A DNA stretch of 41,245 nt. It comes from a virus. The stretch spans positions 1-41,245 of IMG/VR virus record IMGVR_UViG_3300011400_000002; one strand, 5' to 3'. The translations under genes were made by a program, and so were the position numbers. Positions 7,900 through 16,419 of the stretch are shown here, piece after piece. Below the pieces are notes generated by a model. The model made no database searches and was not told the DNA's origin. It saw only the letters and a program-made list of their open reading frames with translations. Within the stretch, counting starts at the first letter, position 1. Every line of letters begins with the position of its first letter.

Positions 7900-10731
7900 T
7901 CACACAAGCATTTGGGAGGGCGTTACATCTAAAATTAAAGAGTGTAATTCGATCTCTGCTGTTTGATCACGGAATGAACCATTTTCTGTTAAAAATCTCA
8001 TTTGAGGATCTGAAAGAGTAAATCCTACCTGTACAGTATCGCCAATCAATGATGTATTCTTTCTATGCCATACTTGCGCTTGTGATGATGCTGTGGGCAT
8101 CATTATATTTACATTTGCAGGAGTCAAACCTAAATTTGTACTCTCGGGACATGTATAGAGTACAGTGCTATAAATTAATGAACTATTTTGTACACCAGGA
8201 CGAGGTACAATAGCACCATCGTTATATGCATCTGAAGCATTTTGGCTTAAGAATATCAAAAGAGTTATTTGAGCATTAGAAGTCTTAGTCAAAAGATATT
8301 GTTGTACTCCTAGACGAGTCTTACGTCCCATTCCCCAAGCTACTGGAAACTGTTTTGTTTGTATTTGAGGAATATACAGCCTTGTGATTACACCAGTTCC
8401 TAGATAAGTTCCTGTTCCAATTGTTGGATTTAATTCGAAAGTGTCTCTAGTAGGGTTAACGACAGAAAATATTTTTCCATTAACTTCTGTAGCTATTGTT
8501 CCAAGAGCGCCGGAAATAAAAATGTAGTCACCTAGATTTAGTCCGTGATCAGGCGATGTGACTGTGTTTGTTGCTCCATCGATATCTCTTATGTATAAAC
8601 TTTTTTGCTCCCCAGTACCTTCACCACGGATAAATACAAATCCTTGTTGATTTCCTGCAATTACATCTGGTTGCAATAAATTAGATTCACCTGAATCCCA
8701 GGGATCATTCCATGCCGACCATGTAGGATAAACTCGCCCAACTGTAGCCCATGTGAACCCTGTTTGCTTTCTAAACTGACCGTAATGAGTATAGGTCTCA
8801 TTAAAAATGGCCCAAGAATTATCTCGATAGTTAAAAAACAATGTTTGATTTGGAAATTTGTATGTCAATGGGCCTTTAGGAGCCAATTCATTGCTTACAT
8901 ATGAGAAATATACCCATTCATTGATAAAATCACGTTGTGAAGTGACTCTTTCATTACCATTGTTGAATAAATTAAATTGAAAAACCTGATCCGGAATTTC
9001 TAAATCTATCCTAGAACATTGATCTTGCGCTGTGATTACGATACCTCGATTACCTATCGTTATAACGCCTCTATCAAGATTAACCGAGGAAAATGTAGAA
9101 CTAGACCCATATTCAGAGTTAATTAAATAAAAATTGAATGGGACGATATCACTTCCGCTGTAAATAAGCTTCGTTTGAATATTAGGGTCAAAACCAATCA
9201 TCAAAACATCTTCATTTGAAGAAAGTGTCGTGGCAGGTTCATCTAAACCAGCACTAATAAATCCGCCAAAGCCTGTCTGATCTTCAATCCACGCTGCTGC
9301 TGATGCCGTTTGATTTACTGGAACCAATATAGGATTGAATACGATATCTGCTCTAGTAACCGTCGTCTGATCACCTACAAATGAAGCTGTATAATATGGG
9401 GTTCCATTTTGGCTATAGATAACAGTATCTTGAAGATAGATTGGGTTTCCTGTAGATGACTGAATAACTGGGCCTACAAAAAGCAATCGATCTTTGTAAG
9501 GTGTGATCATACGAGCGCCAACAAGATAATATATTGCTGGGGGTGTTTGAGCGATTGAATAGGGGTTCAAAGATAATGGGGGCATGAAATTTACCCAGCC
9601 AAGACCTGTTGAGAACCCAGGTGTGACAATATTTCCATTTGTCGGATCACCATCAAACCATCGTATGCAATCTAAGGTTGGATTTGCCATACTGGTAAGA
9701 TATTGTGATATTCCGCCCGTACTATACACCCCTCCTAAAACAGCATTTGGAAATTCTACTCTAACTATATTTGGTGCTTGAGGATCAGCGCTTATAACAT
9801 ATCCGGTTTGAAAATTTATTCCTGTTATTCCACCAATTTCGTTAAAAAATAGAAAATCTCCTTGAACTAATCCATGACCAACTATAGTTATATCGGCTAT
9901 AGCAGGAACTACAGGAGGTCCTATAGCTCCATTAACAATAATATTCACGCCAGTAACAGGTTTAAACTGCATCCCAATATTTGTTATCGAAAATGGGATA
10001 GTAATTCCATTTGTAACCCATAAAGCGCCTTGGTAATTCACTGACCAAAATTGTTGGTAATCTTGGCCATTCCATATTGTGGGTGTCCAAACAGTTTTAG
10101 GGATATATCCAGGCAAATTTATTGGATCGGCAGATTCATTTTTATAAAAACTTATGTCATATGAGGTGTAGGGTTCTACCGTCAATATATTGTAAGCGTA
10201 TCTTGTATCGAATCCGATTGTTCCAGGAAAGGCATTGTTGGTTCTTTTGAAATCTTCAAGACCCATGACAGGAAGATCAGGATAATAAGTAAAAATAGCT
10301 GATATAGCATCTGCTGCACCTCCAGCAATCGTTATATCTCCGGTGGCATAGTTAATAGTTCCTGAACCACCAGGAACACCAACAAGTATTCCATCAAGCC
10401 CAGGATCTGTATAAACATTCCCTGCGGTTGTATCTGTGATAGTGACAGATCCTGGAATGATATTCCCATTTGTTTGAAGAGAAAATCCAGTCAGAATGTT
10501 TCCTGCTCCAGCGACAAGATTAAATGTTACCGTGGAAGAATATGCAGTAGAATTTGAATTGAAAAATCTTTGCAAGCGAGTAAGAAATTGAGTTCCTCTT
10601 TTACGCCTAATTCTCCCTCTCCATTGATAAGCATTTACCAGTTTGGGAAATGAATCGTTATCGATAATGAAAGGTTCTCGATTGTTTCGTAAGCCTTTAT
10701 CAATAGGACCGACGATGATTTTTTCGCCCAT
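7900..10731 (-). CDS. Large tail hub/stabilisation protein, 943 aa
   Basis: The longest virion gene in the tail block. The N-terminus (KLVNAYQWRGRIRRKRGTQF) resembles the start of P22 gp10-like packaged-DNA stabilisation proteins, which begin with a short segment naming the number of subunits and a basic RKRPG-type motif and continue as a beta-propeller. The body is all-beta with many WxxxDPW and YFSYV-type blades. Two inserted modules of HGL-x-GD-x-x-FI/FF type (near residues 290 and 715) recur in other proteins of this phage. Likely role: tail hub that closes the portal channel. It overlaps the upstream stop by one base. Confidence 0.6.
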   Translation of the reverse strand: MGEKIIVGPIDKGLRNNREPFIIDNDSFPKLVNAYQWRGRIRRKRGTQFLTRLQRFFNSNSTAYSSTVTFNLVAGAGNILTGFSLQTNGNIIPGSVTITDTTAGNVYTDPGLDGILVGVPGGSGTINYATGDITIAGGAADAISAIFTYYPDLPVMGLEDFKRTNNAFPGTIGFDTRYAYNILTVEPYTSYDISFYKNESADPINLPGYIPKTVWTPTIWNGQDYQQFWSVNYQGALWVTNGITIPFSITNIGMQFKPVTGVNIIVNGAIGPPVVPAIADITIVGHGLVQGDFLFFNEIGGITGINFQTGYVISADPQAPNIVRVEFPNAVLGGVYSTGGISQYLTSMANPTLDCIRWFDGDPTNGNIVTPGFSTGLGWVNFMPPLSLNPYSIAQTPPAIYYLVGARMITPYKDRLLFVGPVIQSSTGNPIYLQDTVIYSQNGTPYYTASFVGDQTTVTRADIVFNPILVPVNQTASAAAWIEDQTGFGGFISAGLDEPATTLSSNEDVLMIGFDPNIQTKLIYSGSDIVPFNFYLINSEYGSSSTFSSVNLDRGVITIGNRGIVITAQDQCSRIDLEIPDQVFQFNLFNNGNERVTSQRDFINEWVYFSYVSNELAPKGPLTYKFPNQTLFFNYRDNSWAIFNETYTHYGQFRKQTGFTWATVGRVYPTWSAWNDPWDSGESNLLQPDVIAGNQQGFVFIRGEGTGEQKSLYIRDIDGATNTVTSPDHGLNLGDYIFISGALGTIATEVNGKIFSVVNPTRDTFELNPTIGTGTYLGTGVITRLYIPQIQTKQFPVAWGMGRKTRLGVQQYLLTKTSNAQITLLIFLSQNASDAYNDGAIVPRPGVQNSSLIYSTVLYTCPESTNLGLTPANVNIMMPTASSQAQVWHRKNTSLIGDTVQVGFTLSDPQMRFLTENGSFRDQTAEIELHSLILDVTPSQMLV

Positions 10732-11351
10732 TAATTACCTATTGCTATCCAATAAAATCCTGTATATGCAGCAGAAAATCCTAACGGTTGTGGTTCCCAT
10801 GTAAATTGTGTGGCAGATACTGAAGTAATCGAAATCACTAGAGGCGCAGCATTGGCAGTTGCAAAAGGAGTTGTTAGCACACAAAAACAAGCATTAGGAA
10901 AAGGTATCGTTCCTGTACCGGCATCTCTATCTTTAAATGTTACTGTAGTTGAAACAAATACAATTGGAGTAACAAAACCCCACTGAAGAAGGACTCCGCC
11001 AATCCATTGATATCCTTGAATCGCGGCATGATTACCTGTCAATTGTGATATCCCACCTAAAGCAGTTCTTGAAAATAGTTGAGTATCTGCGACGGCGCCA
11101 GTTGCATCTGCAACAATAGATTTAGTATATAATTGATTAATTTGGGGAGGCCCGGGAATAGCAGCAGGATCAGCCAATTGAGCATCTTGATGAATTATTG
11201 TATGATATCCACCTAAATTATCATTAAATCCATGGTGATCTACTCGGATAAGATCAAAAATGGAGTTTGTATTTACCTCCATAGGCGCTTGATCATTTGA
11301 CGGATTATTGGCCGCATCTGGAATATCTTTCGTATAAATAAAGTTAGGCAT
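10731..11351 (-). CDS. Tail fibre/knob protein with gp53-like C-terminus, 206 aa
   Basis: The N-terminal phrase NPSNDQAPMEVNTNSI followed by VDHHGFND ... GGYHTIIHQ recurs in small tail adaptors of podoviruses. The C-terminal 90 residues (LLQWGFVT, then TIPFPNACFCVL and FYWIAIG) match the layout of the gp53-like fibre-tip beta-domain, seen also at the ends of long fibres. A tail-tip or fibre adaptor role is likely. It sits between the head-tail connector-type gene and the tail hub, with one-base overlaps on both sides. Confidence 0.65.
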   Translation of the reverse strand: MPNFIYTKDIPDAANNPSNDQAPMEVNTNSIFDLIRVDHHGFNDNLGGYHTIIHQDAQLADPAAIPGPPQINQLYTKSIVADATGAVADTQLFSRTALGGISQLTGNHAAIQGYQWIGGVLLQWGFVTPIVFVSTTVTFKDRDAGTGTIPFPNACFCVLTTPFATANAAPLVISITSVSATQFTWEPQPLGFSAAYTGFYWIAIGN

Positions 11352-12784
11352 TAATTATTACCCCCAAGACTGTTAAATGCCGTCTGCCCCTGTGCAAAAC
11401 CTTGGCTATAGATTGTTTCTGTTCTTGTTGCTGTCCATTGCCTTTGACTTCTTTTCCAAACTAGCAATTCTTGCTCTCTAAATAGAGGTTCATAGAATTG
11501 CAATTGCTCGACATCTCCAGTATCACTTAGGATTTTTCTAGCTGAACCTCTAGCTATATATTCACTCATGTATCCATAAGGTATAGAATCACCTGTATTG
11601 AGGAATGCAGCTGGTGTGAGATAGGCATCAAGTTCAACGAGATATTGAATTGCTGGAGGAGCCCTAAGCGTTAAAGTATTGTCATAAAACAGAATAGTTC
11701 GAGGAAGTCCACTCTGAAAGAAAAAGACTTGTACATTGATGTTATTTCCTGCTGGAATATTAACAGGAAAGACGAGATTTATTGTCCCAGTCTGATAATT
11801 TACAAAATTCTGGAAAGAACTTACTGTTCCTCCCCCAATATATGGTGTAAATAATGTTGAATCAACATCTAAGACAATTGTTGTTGGGGTAGCAGAAACG
11901 ACAGTATAAGCATTACCATTAAGTTCCACCATTCCGACAACACCACTAATCTGTACTCTTTGACCTGCTTCAAGAGTATTGACCGCTGTAACAACAGCTT
12001 GTGTTGCTTGCGTTATACCTGTGATTATAAATGAATTTAAATAACCTCCTGGAGCTGCCGTATTTCCAAATGGCGCCTTACCTGGAACCATCAAAAGTCC
12101 GTAATTCGTATCAGATGAAAGAAATTGGCCTGAATCTGAAACGATTACATTTTGTCCATTAGGTCCAATAGTTGTTATATAAACAGCCGGATCAACACTA
12201 GTCACAGGAATAGTCGTTTGAAATGTTGTTCCTATAGGAGGATCTACATTATTTCCAGTCGCCATAATCCCCGCTATATCTACATGTCCTCGTAATAATG
12301 AGTTTATTGGCGGATTAGGTGGAGGCGTTGCAGGCAGAATTGGTAATTGAATCTCATAGAAAGAACCACCATTACCAATAGCAACTGCTTGAAAATTCTG
12401 TACGACATTAGGATAAATATTAAAAAAAGAATTCTTTTGAGTTTGAAAGGGTACAGATACGCCGTTAATATAACATGGCGCCATGAATCCCTGATAAACT
12501 GGATACATCTGTATTAGTTGTTTGTCTGAACTAGGATTATCAACAGGATCAATTCCAATAGCTTCAATCTGCGTGCTATAAAGTGGCATGTTGTATCGGT
12601 CTATACCAGGTGTCGTTTGAAATGAGTACTTCTTTTTAAGATCAAAAAGTTGAAGACGCGCATCGACATCATTTATCCAGAATCTATTGATATAATCAAT
12701 CAAAAGACCATCTGTAATCTCTTCATTCGTAGGTGTTTTTATAATCCTACGAATGTAAGTAATGATATCGCTTAGCAAAAACAT
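11351..12784 (-). CDS. Head-tail connector/neck protein with HGL-GD-type insert, 477 aa
   Basis: Residues 1-70 (DIITYIRRIIKTPTNEEITDGLLIDYINRF) have the start typical of phage connector proteins in the position of P22 gp4. The C-terminal 100 residues (QYLVELDAYLTPAAF, YMSEYIARGSARKIL, FREQELLVWKRSQRQ) form a second helical part of the same domain. Between them lies a beta-rich insert, including EAGQRVQISGVVGMVELNGN, a module of the kind often labelled ubiquitin-activating-E1-like in phage virion proteins. ATG 12784 is preceded by AAGG. Inferred role: adaptor under the portal. Confidence 0.6.
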   Translation of the reverse strand: MFLLSDIITYIRRIIKTPTNEEITDGLLIDYINRFWINDVDARLQLFDLKKKYSFQTTPGIDRYNMPLYSTQIEAIGIDPVDNPSSDKQLIQMYPVYQGFMAPCYINGVSVPFQTQKNSFFNIYPNVVQNFQAVAIGNGGSFYEIQLPILPATPPPNPPINSLLRGHVDIAGIMATGNNVDPPIGTTFQTTIPVTSVDPAVYITTIGPNGQNVIVSDSGQFLSSDTNYGLLMVPGKAPFGNTAAPGGYLNSFIITGITQATQAVVTAVNTLEAGQRVQISGVVGMVELNGNAYTVVSATPTTIVLDVDSTLFTPYIGGGTVSSFQNFVNYQTGTINLVFPVNIPAGNNINVQVFFFQSGLPRTILFYDNTLTLRAPPAIQYLVELDAYLTPAAFLNTGDSIPYGYMSEYIARGSARKILSDTGDVEQLQFYEPLFREQELLVWKRSQRQWTATRTETIYSQGFAQGQTAFNSLGGNN

Positions 12785-12793
12785 GATGATGCC

Positions 12794-13381
12794 TTATTTA
12801 AAGCTTGTCGCTCCCATAAATACAGAACGTCTTGTTGATACGGGCAATGCATCTAAACGCTGAATAGTCGTATCTGCAGCCATTGAACCATAATATTGAC
12901 CCATGCTATCAGCGCCACTAGATTGGTTAGGCTGCATTATAAGACGATGATAATAACAACGTTTAATCTGTTCTGCTAAATATCTTGGGCCCCAAACAGG
13001 TTTATTTACTGGAACTTTCCACCATTCTGCTGGCATACCACCATATGGTCTTGTCCATATATCAATCGTTTCACCAATAATTTCTTTATTCTCAGCTGTA
13101 AACTGAACGTATTCTTTATCAAAATTATAATCTTTACGAAATTTTTCATTGAATTTGTCTTGAGAAGAAACGATTCGATGAGGCTTCAGATAAATATCAT
13201 TAGATTTCGCTAAATCTTGTTGCGAAATCTTTGTTTGAGGTTCTACATCTTGCTTAGGAGCTGCATTCATCCTATCAAGTGTCATTTCTTCAACTTGATT
13301 TGAGAAAGTTTCAAATTGTTCATCAACTCTTGCAAGTTCTTTTTCAGATTCAGAATTCATGTTAGGTTTCTTAACAGTCAT
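12794..13381 (-). CDS. Conserved virion-module protein of unknown function, 195 aa
   Basis: A charged, helical N-terminal half (coiled coil around EKELARVDEQFETFSNQVEEM) is followed by an aromatic conserved-looking block (TRPYGGMPAEWWKVPVN, WGPRYLAEQIKRCYYHRL). ATG 13381 follows AGGT at good distance. It lies between capsid-proximal and connector genes. The family is not recognised; it could be a minor head protein. Confidence 0.5.
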   Translation of the reverse strand: MTVKKPNMNSESEKELARVDEQFETFSNQVEEMTLDRMNAAPKQDVEPQTKISQQDLAKSNDIYLKPHRIVSSQDKFNEKFRKDYNFDKEYVQFTAENKEIIGETIDIWTRPYGGMPAEWWKVPVNKPVWGPRYLAEQIKRCYYHRLIMQPNQSSGADSMGQYYGSMAADTTIQRLDALPVSTRRSVFMGATSFK

Positions 13382-13388
13382 TTTTTAC

Positions 13389-13814
13389 CTATTGCGGTGA
13401 TATGTTTATAAATGCGCCTGGTGGATATGTAATATTATTAATTCTTCCTTGATTATTAGTAGAACCATTATTTATGTCTCCTATAGCTAAAATCTGAGGT
13501 TGCGTAGTAGCAGTAGAACTAGTAAAAGGATCGACATTTTGTGATGAATCTATATTTAATGTAACTTCATTCGGAAGTGGTATTGATACAACGAAACCTG
13601 TCTGATTATTAAGTTGTCTGCATCCAAATGTTGGTGGTATCAATAATCTAACTTCCTGACCTATCTCATAATCCATATCTTCAGTTGTTGTAATTGTCGT
13701 TTCTACACCTAGATCTACTCCTGAAATAAAAAATTGTCTAGGTTTGTAGTTCTGCGGTTCAATAGGCAGATTCTGATATGGAGGAATTGGATAACTTATA
13801 ACCGTACTGACCAT
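13389..13814 (-). CDS. Small beta-rich virion protein, paralogue of the 391-aa protein's C-terminus
   Basis: 141 residues with ATG 13814 behind AAAGG. The segment GQEVRLLIPPTFGCRQLN, then NEVTLNIDSS and QPQILAIGDINNG followed by ITYPPGAF, lines up with GQEVAFRIPNQWGTVELN, NTVIVNIDST, FPQIVAVGDVNTG and VLYPPPH in the upstream 391-residue protein. This shows a tandem domain duplication. Likely a head decoration or auxiliary protein beside the capsid gene; the exact role is unknown. Confidence 0.55.
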   Translation of the reverse strand: MVSTVISYPIPPYQNLPIEPQNYKPRQFFISGVDLGVETTITTTEDMDYEIGQEVRLLIPPTFGCRQLNNQTGFVVSIPLPNEVTLNIDSSQNVDPFTSSTATTQPQILAIGDINNGSTNNQGRINNITYPPGAFINISPQ

Positions 13815-13827
13815 AAATCCTTTCTAA

Positions 13828-13852
13828 GGGAGGTGACAACTCGCCACCTCCC
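13828..13852 (-). other. GC-rich intergenic hairpin
   Basis: GGGAGGTG (13828-13835) and CACCTCCC (13845-13852) form a perfect 8-bp stem with a 9-base loop between the 391-aa and 141-aa genes. In the minus-strand RNA no U-run follows, so it may be an RNA-processing or message-stabilising hairpin, or a weak terminator trimming expression after the capsid genes. Confidence 0.5.
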
Positions 13853-13884
13853 AAAATGCTATAACAAAATATTAAATACAACCA

Positions 13885-15060
13885 TTATCGAGGTACATCC
13901 ATGTCATGAAGATATGCTCTCCATACAACAATATCGCCCTCTTGAATAATTGTAGCTGTAGCATCTACCGCAGCTAGACCATTACCAATGACAAAACCTT
14001 GAGATGTGTTATTTACATAAGCACCTCTAATAGCTGGGCCATTGATTGTGTCTACCGTAGTTGTTCCAATCGGCATTGTATGCGGAGGAGGATACAAAAC
14101 AGAATTTAGAGAAATTAACTCTCCACCTGTATTTACATCACCCACAGCAACAATTTGAGGAAATGAAAGACCTGGAACATTCGTTACAGGAAGATCCATC
14201 ACAAAAGGAGTCATTGCAGTAGAATCAATATTTACAATAACGGTGTTGTAGTCGGTAACAGCTATCACATACCCATATACTGGTGACCCAGGAACAAGAG
14301 TATTTGGAAGCGAGTTAAGTTCTACAGTACCCCATTGATTTGGAATCCTAAATGCAACTTCTTGACCTACAACAAAATTATGAGCATCGGTAGTATCAAT
14401 CGTTGTGACAGCACCGAGAGTAATATTACTGATGAAAGTCGTTCCAGGGAAATACAGATATGGATAAAGAACTTTTTTCCATAATCCTATATTTCCTGTG
14501 GAAGTGGCACTATTGAAAGCAGTATAATTTGTACCGCTAGTATCCCAAGGAATAGTAAATGTTGTAAGACCAGTCACTGTTACAGTAAATGGAATACCAT
14601 TTAATTGTGGCATACCTGTTGTTGCTGTCTGAAATAGACCTTCAAAAATTATTACATCGCCACTCACTAGATTGTGATTGGTTGTTGTAGTAACTGTTGT
14701 TGGGCCACCGGCACCACTGATTGCAATAGAAAAATCTGTTGAAGCAGTATGCTTATAGCTAGGGCCATATTGCAGAAGTTGACCAGCCGAAAAAGCACTG
14801 ATACCATTCAATTGAATAGTGTCAAATACTGATGAGGTGGCACTTGCTGAATACAACTCAATCATTGTCGGGTTAGTACTACCTACAGGATCAATGAGTT
14901 GAGCATCCCACCAAGCTCTTGTGACTGAATTAACAGCCGCTGTCTTGATGTTTGTATAGTTCCAAAGTTCTACAAAATCAGGTCTAAAAGGAAGATTAAC
15001 AATCCTTGAAGTTCCTGTAGCTGTAAATCTACCTTTTGCCATTCTTGAATATTCAGTCAT
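13885..15060 (-). CDS. Head-associated beta-rich protein, 391 aa
   Basis: Lies directly after the capsid gene. Its ATG 15060 is one base past the capsid stop, with GGGGGTG serving as ribosome site. The order is an N-terminal beta domain (residues 1-110, including FRPDFVELWNYTN), an HGL-GD-like module at 120-175 (NHNLVSGDVIIFEGL ... QLNGIPFTVTV), and a C-terminal domain (220-345) duplicated in the next gene. Position just downstream of the capsid gene suggests a decoration or head-stabilising protein. An in-frame ATG at 15042 is a less likely start because it is farther from the ribosome site. Confidence 0.55.
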   Translation of the reverse strand: MTEYSRMAKGRFTATGTSRIVNLPFRPDFVELWNYTNIKTAAVNSVTRAWWDAQLIDPVGSTNPTMIELYSASATSSVFDTIQLNGISAFSAGQLLQYGPSYKHTASTDFSIAISGAGGPTTVTTTTNHNLVSGDVIIFEGLFQTATTGMPQLNGIPFTVTVTGLTTFTIPWDTSGTNYTAFNSATSTGNIGLWKKVLYPYLYFPGTTFISNITLGAVTTIDTTDAHNFVVGQEVAFRIPNQWGTVELNSLPNTLVPGSPVYGYVIAVTDYNTVIVNIDSTAMTPFVMDLPVTNVPGLSFPQIVAVGDVNTGGELISLNSVLYPPPHTMPIGTTTVDTINGPAIRGAYVNNTSQGFVIGNGLAAVDATATIIQEGDIVVWRAYLHDMDVPR

Positions 15061-15061
15061 T

Positions 15062-15394
15062 TTACACCCCCAATGAACTTAAGCGTGTGCTTAAGAGGTT
15101 TCTAATGGCTGTATCTTGCGTAATAGCTTGTGCTTGTGCGAACTTAACCGCCAGCGTAGCATTCTGTGCAAGCATCCCAGAGTAATAAGGATCACGATAA
15201 ATCAAGTTCATGGAATAACCATCTTGATTAATATGCGTGATAGCCTGCTTACCGAGCACAGTATTGTAATAGACATCATTGGTATTGCCAAGATTGTCCA
15301 TTGCAGCATTACGTGCTACTGGAGCCTCAGAACTTGTTAAAATCCTAATATTAAATACGTTACCATATTCAGATGGAAGCGCACTTGTATTGTT
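15062..15394 (-). CDS. Major capsid protein, exon 3
   Basis: 110 codons plus stop. It begins exactly at codon AAC 15394 after intron 2, giving NNTS-ALPSEYGNVFNIRI and then DNLGNTNDVYYN ... HINQDGYSMNLIYRD. The joined exon 2-3 reading WNYP-NNTS-ALPSEYG matches the YP-x4-VLPSEWG block typical of P22-coat-like/N4-gp56-type capsid proteins. The bases NNTS come from form 6 perfect P10 pairs with the intron 2 guide. Translation of the unspliced message would stop inside intron 2, so the C-terminal third is only made after splicing. An internal ATG at 15301 would give a truncated, probably meaningless, product. Confidence 0.85.
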   Translation of the reverse strand, partial: NNTSALPSEYGNVFNIRILTSSEAPVARNAAMDNLGNTNDVYYNTVLGKQAITHINQDGYSMNLIYRDPYYSGMLAQNATLAVKFAQAQAITQDTAIRNLLSTRLSSLGV

Positions 15395-15729
15395 CTTTCT
15401 GTTACTTTATGACCTATTTCTAGGCGGGCCAAATCTTCTCAGCTGGCCTCACTATGTCTCCATAGTGTTCAGAGCACCGCATCTATACTTTCCCATTTAT
15501 ATTTAGTTAAAATGTCTTTATCTATTGGCATTTCAATTTTAGGACACTCGTAACCATTTATAGTAGTAACAGTATAGTCTTCTCGCTTGCTGCGTTCACG
15601 GCCTTGACTTTTTTCCTCTAAATACCCGTGGTTGTTAATCAAGTTCCGCCTTGTTATCCTTTCCCTGCATCATGCAGCGATTAGGAACTCCAAGTCAATC
15701 AGAGAAGATTTTAATACCCCAACAATTCT
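15395..15729 (-). ncRNA. Group I intron 2 in the major capsid gene (335 nt)
   Basis: In the minus-strand RNA the 5' exon ends UACCCU and the intron carries GGGGUA 12 nt later: a 6-bp P1 with U-G at the splice site. The AUUGUU just before that guide pairs perfectly with the 3' exon start AACAAU (P10). The intron ends ...UCAUAAAGUAACAGAAAG with terminal G. It shares UUGACUUGGA, AAGGCGGAA-like and UCAUAAAGUAACAGAA blocks with intron 1, and ends with a CCUA-GAAA-UAGG hairpin (GNRA loop, P9-like). These are group I hallmarks. I did not derive the full P3-P8 core. Confidence 0.88.
15469..15642 (-). CDS. Small ORF inside intron 2 (57 codons, TTG start)
   Basis: Opens at TTG 15642 right after AAGGCGGAAC, the same place relative to the intron 5' end as the ORF of intron 1, and runs to TGA 15469. 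The product is charged (EEKSQGRERSKRE, then INGYECPKIEMPIDKD). No homing endonuclease motif (LAGLIDADG, GIY-YIG, HNH) is visible, so it may be a remnant, or the frame may simply be fortuitous. Confidence 0.3.
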   Translation of the reverse strand: MINNHGYLEEKSQGRERSKREDYTVTTINGYECPKIEMPIDKDILTKYKWESIDAVL

Positions 15730-16032
15730 AGGGTAATTCCATTGACTAATAAATGTACCGCTACCAACGCTTTGAAGCTGGTCGAAATCAGTTTGTAATT
15801 CAGTGCTCGAAAGCATGAAATACGAACTTCTCACGGGCCCAGAACCAAAGCGATCTTCGCCTAAAATACCGCTCATGAACTTATAAGCGTTATTCGTATC
15901 GAGAGTAGTTGCAACCAAACTAAAATCGGTAATTCCGAGGTTAGTTGGGTTGAAACCGTTTGAACCACCACCAGCATTGATCTGAGAGGCAGCAGAAACA
16001 ATGTAGTCTCTAAGGATCAAATCTTCAGCTTG
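15730..16032 (-). CDS. Major capsid protein, exon 2
   Basis: 101 codons from CAA 16032 to CCT 15730. It reads QAEDLILRDYIVSAAS, then GITDFSLVATTLDTNNAYKF, GEDRFGSGPVRSSYFML and ISQWNYP. The QxEDxxxRDxL block (spine helix), the GxDKFG-x-x-PVR-like block and the YP at its end are the recognisable marks of the P22-coat-like/N4-gp56-type capsid family. Both ends fall on codon boundaries, so the exon adds no frame change. Without splicing the frame runs a further 19 codons into intron 2 before stopping. Confidence 0.9.
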
Positions 16033-16419
16033 CGTTCTGTTACTTTATGATACAAATATGTGTCATAATTAACCTGATACATATTTGTATCAGGCGACCA
16101 TCTCATTTCTGGATGATTCTCGGACTTTATTTATTCTCCGAGGTCGGACTATCACATGTGGAAACAAGATTAACAATCCAATCAGGACTTAAAATCCCAT
16201 CTTTTGGATATTTAAAATTATTTACACCCTCTGGGTTTAGTCTCTCACGGTGATATGGAAAATCTTTCTCGCAAACCCAACAATAAAACCAATCTGTATA
16301 TATTTCTTCGGGATCGATTCCTGTTGTGCAACATGGACATTTCTCTTTCATATCTTCCGCCCTGTCATCCTGTCGGATTTCCAAGTCAATTACCAAAGGT
16401 TTTAAATGCGCCAACATTA
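16033..16419 (-). ncRNA. Group I intron 1 in the major capsid gene (387 nt)
   Basis: The 5' exon ends AAUGCGU and the guide GCGCAUU starts 8 nt later, giving a 7-bp P1 whose last pair is U-G at the splice site. UUG before the guide pairs with the 3' exon start CAA (P10). The intron ends ...AAAGUAACAGAACG with terminal G. A CCUGAUAC...GUAUCAGG hairpin and a second A/U-rich hairpin precede the 3' end (P9/P9.1-like). Splicing joins CGT to CAA and restores AVAMR-QAEDLI. Without it the frame stops at the first intron codon (TAA). Class assignment is by these features; full folding was not done. Confidence 0.9.
16127..16351 (-). CDS. Zinc-ribbon-like ORF inside intron 1, 74 aa
   Basis: ATG 16351 follows GGCGGAAG at ribosome-site distance and the frame ends at 16127, wholly inside the intron. 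The product begins MKEKCPCCTTG and continues with FYCWVCEKDFPYH, giving CPCC and CxxC pairs about 20 residues apart, as in a zinc ribbon. No LAGLIDADG, GIY-YIG or HNH catalytic motif is seen. Zinc ribbons do occur at the ends of some intron-homing enzymes, so it could be a degraded endonuclease, an intron-borne regulator or a passenger. It would be made only from unspliced RNA. Confidence 0.5.
   Translation of the reverse strand: MKEKCPCCTTGIDPEEIYTDWFYCWVCEKDFPYHRERLNPEGVNNFKYPKDGILSPDWIVNLVSTCDSPTSENK

Noticed and set aside
15670-16020. Capsid fragment read as an independent gene from TTG 16020
   Set aside because: The start is an internal Leu codon of exon 2 (EDL-ILRD). The true exon begins at 16032 after intron 1, and its frame end lies in intron 2.
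15395-16419. Group II introns or inteins as explanation for the capsid breaks
   Set aside because: There is no GUGYG start or domain V-like hairpin, and stop codons within the inserts exclude inteins. U-G at the 5' sites, P10 and terminal G fit group I.
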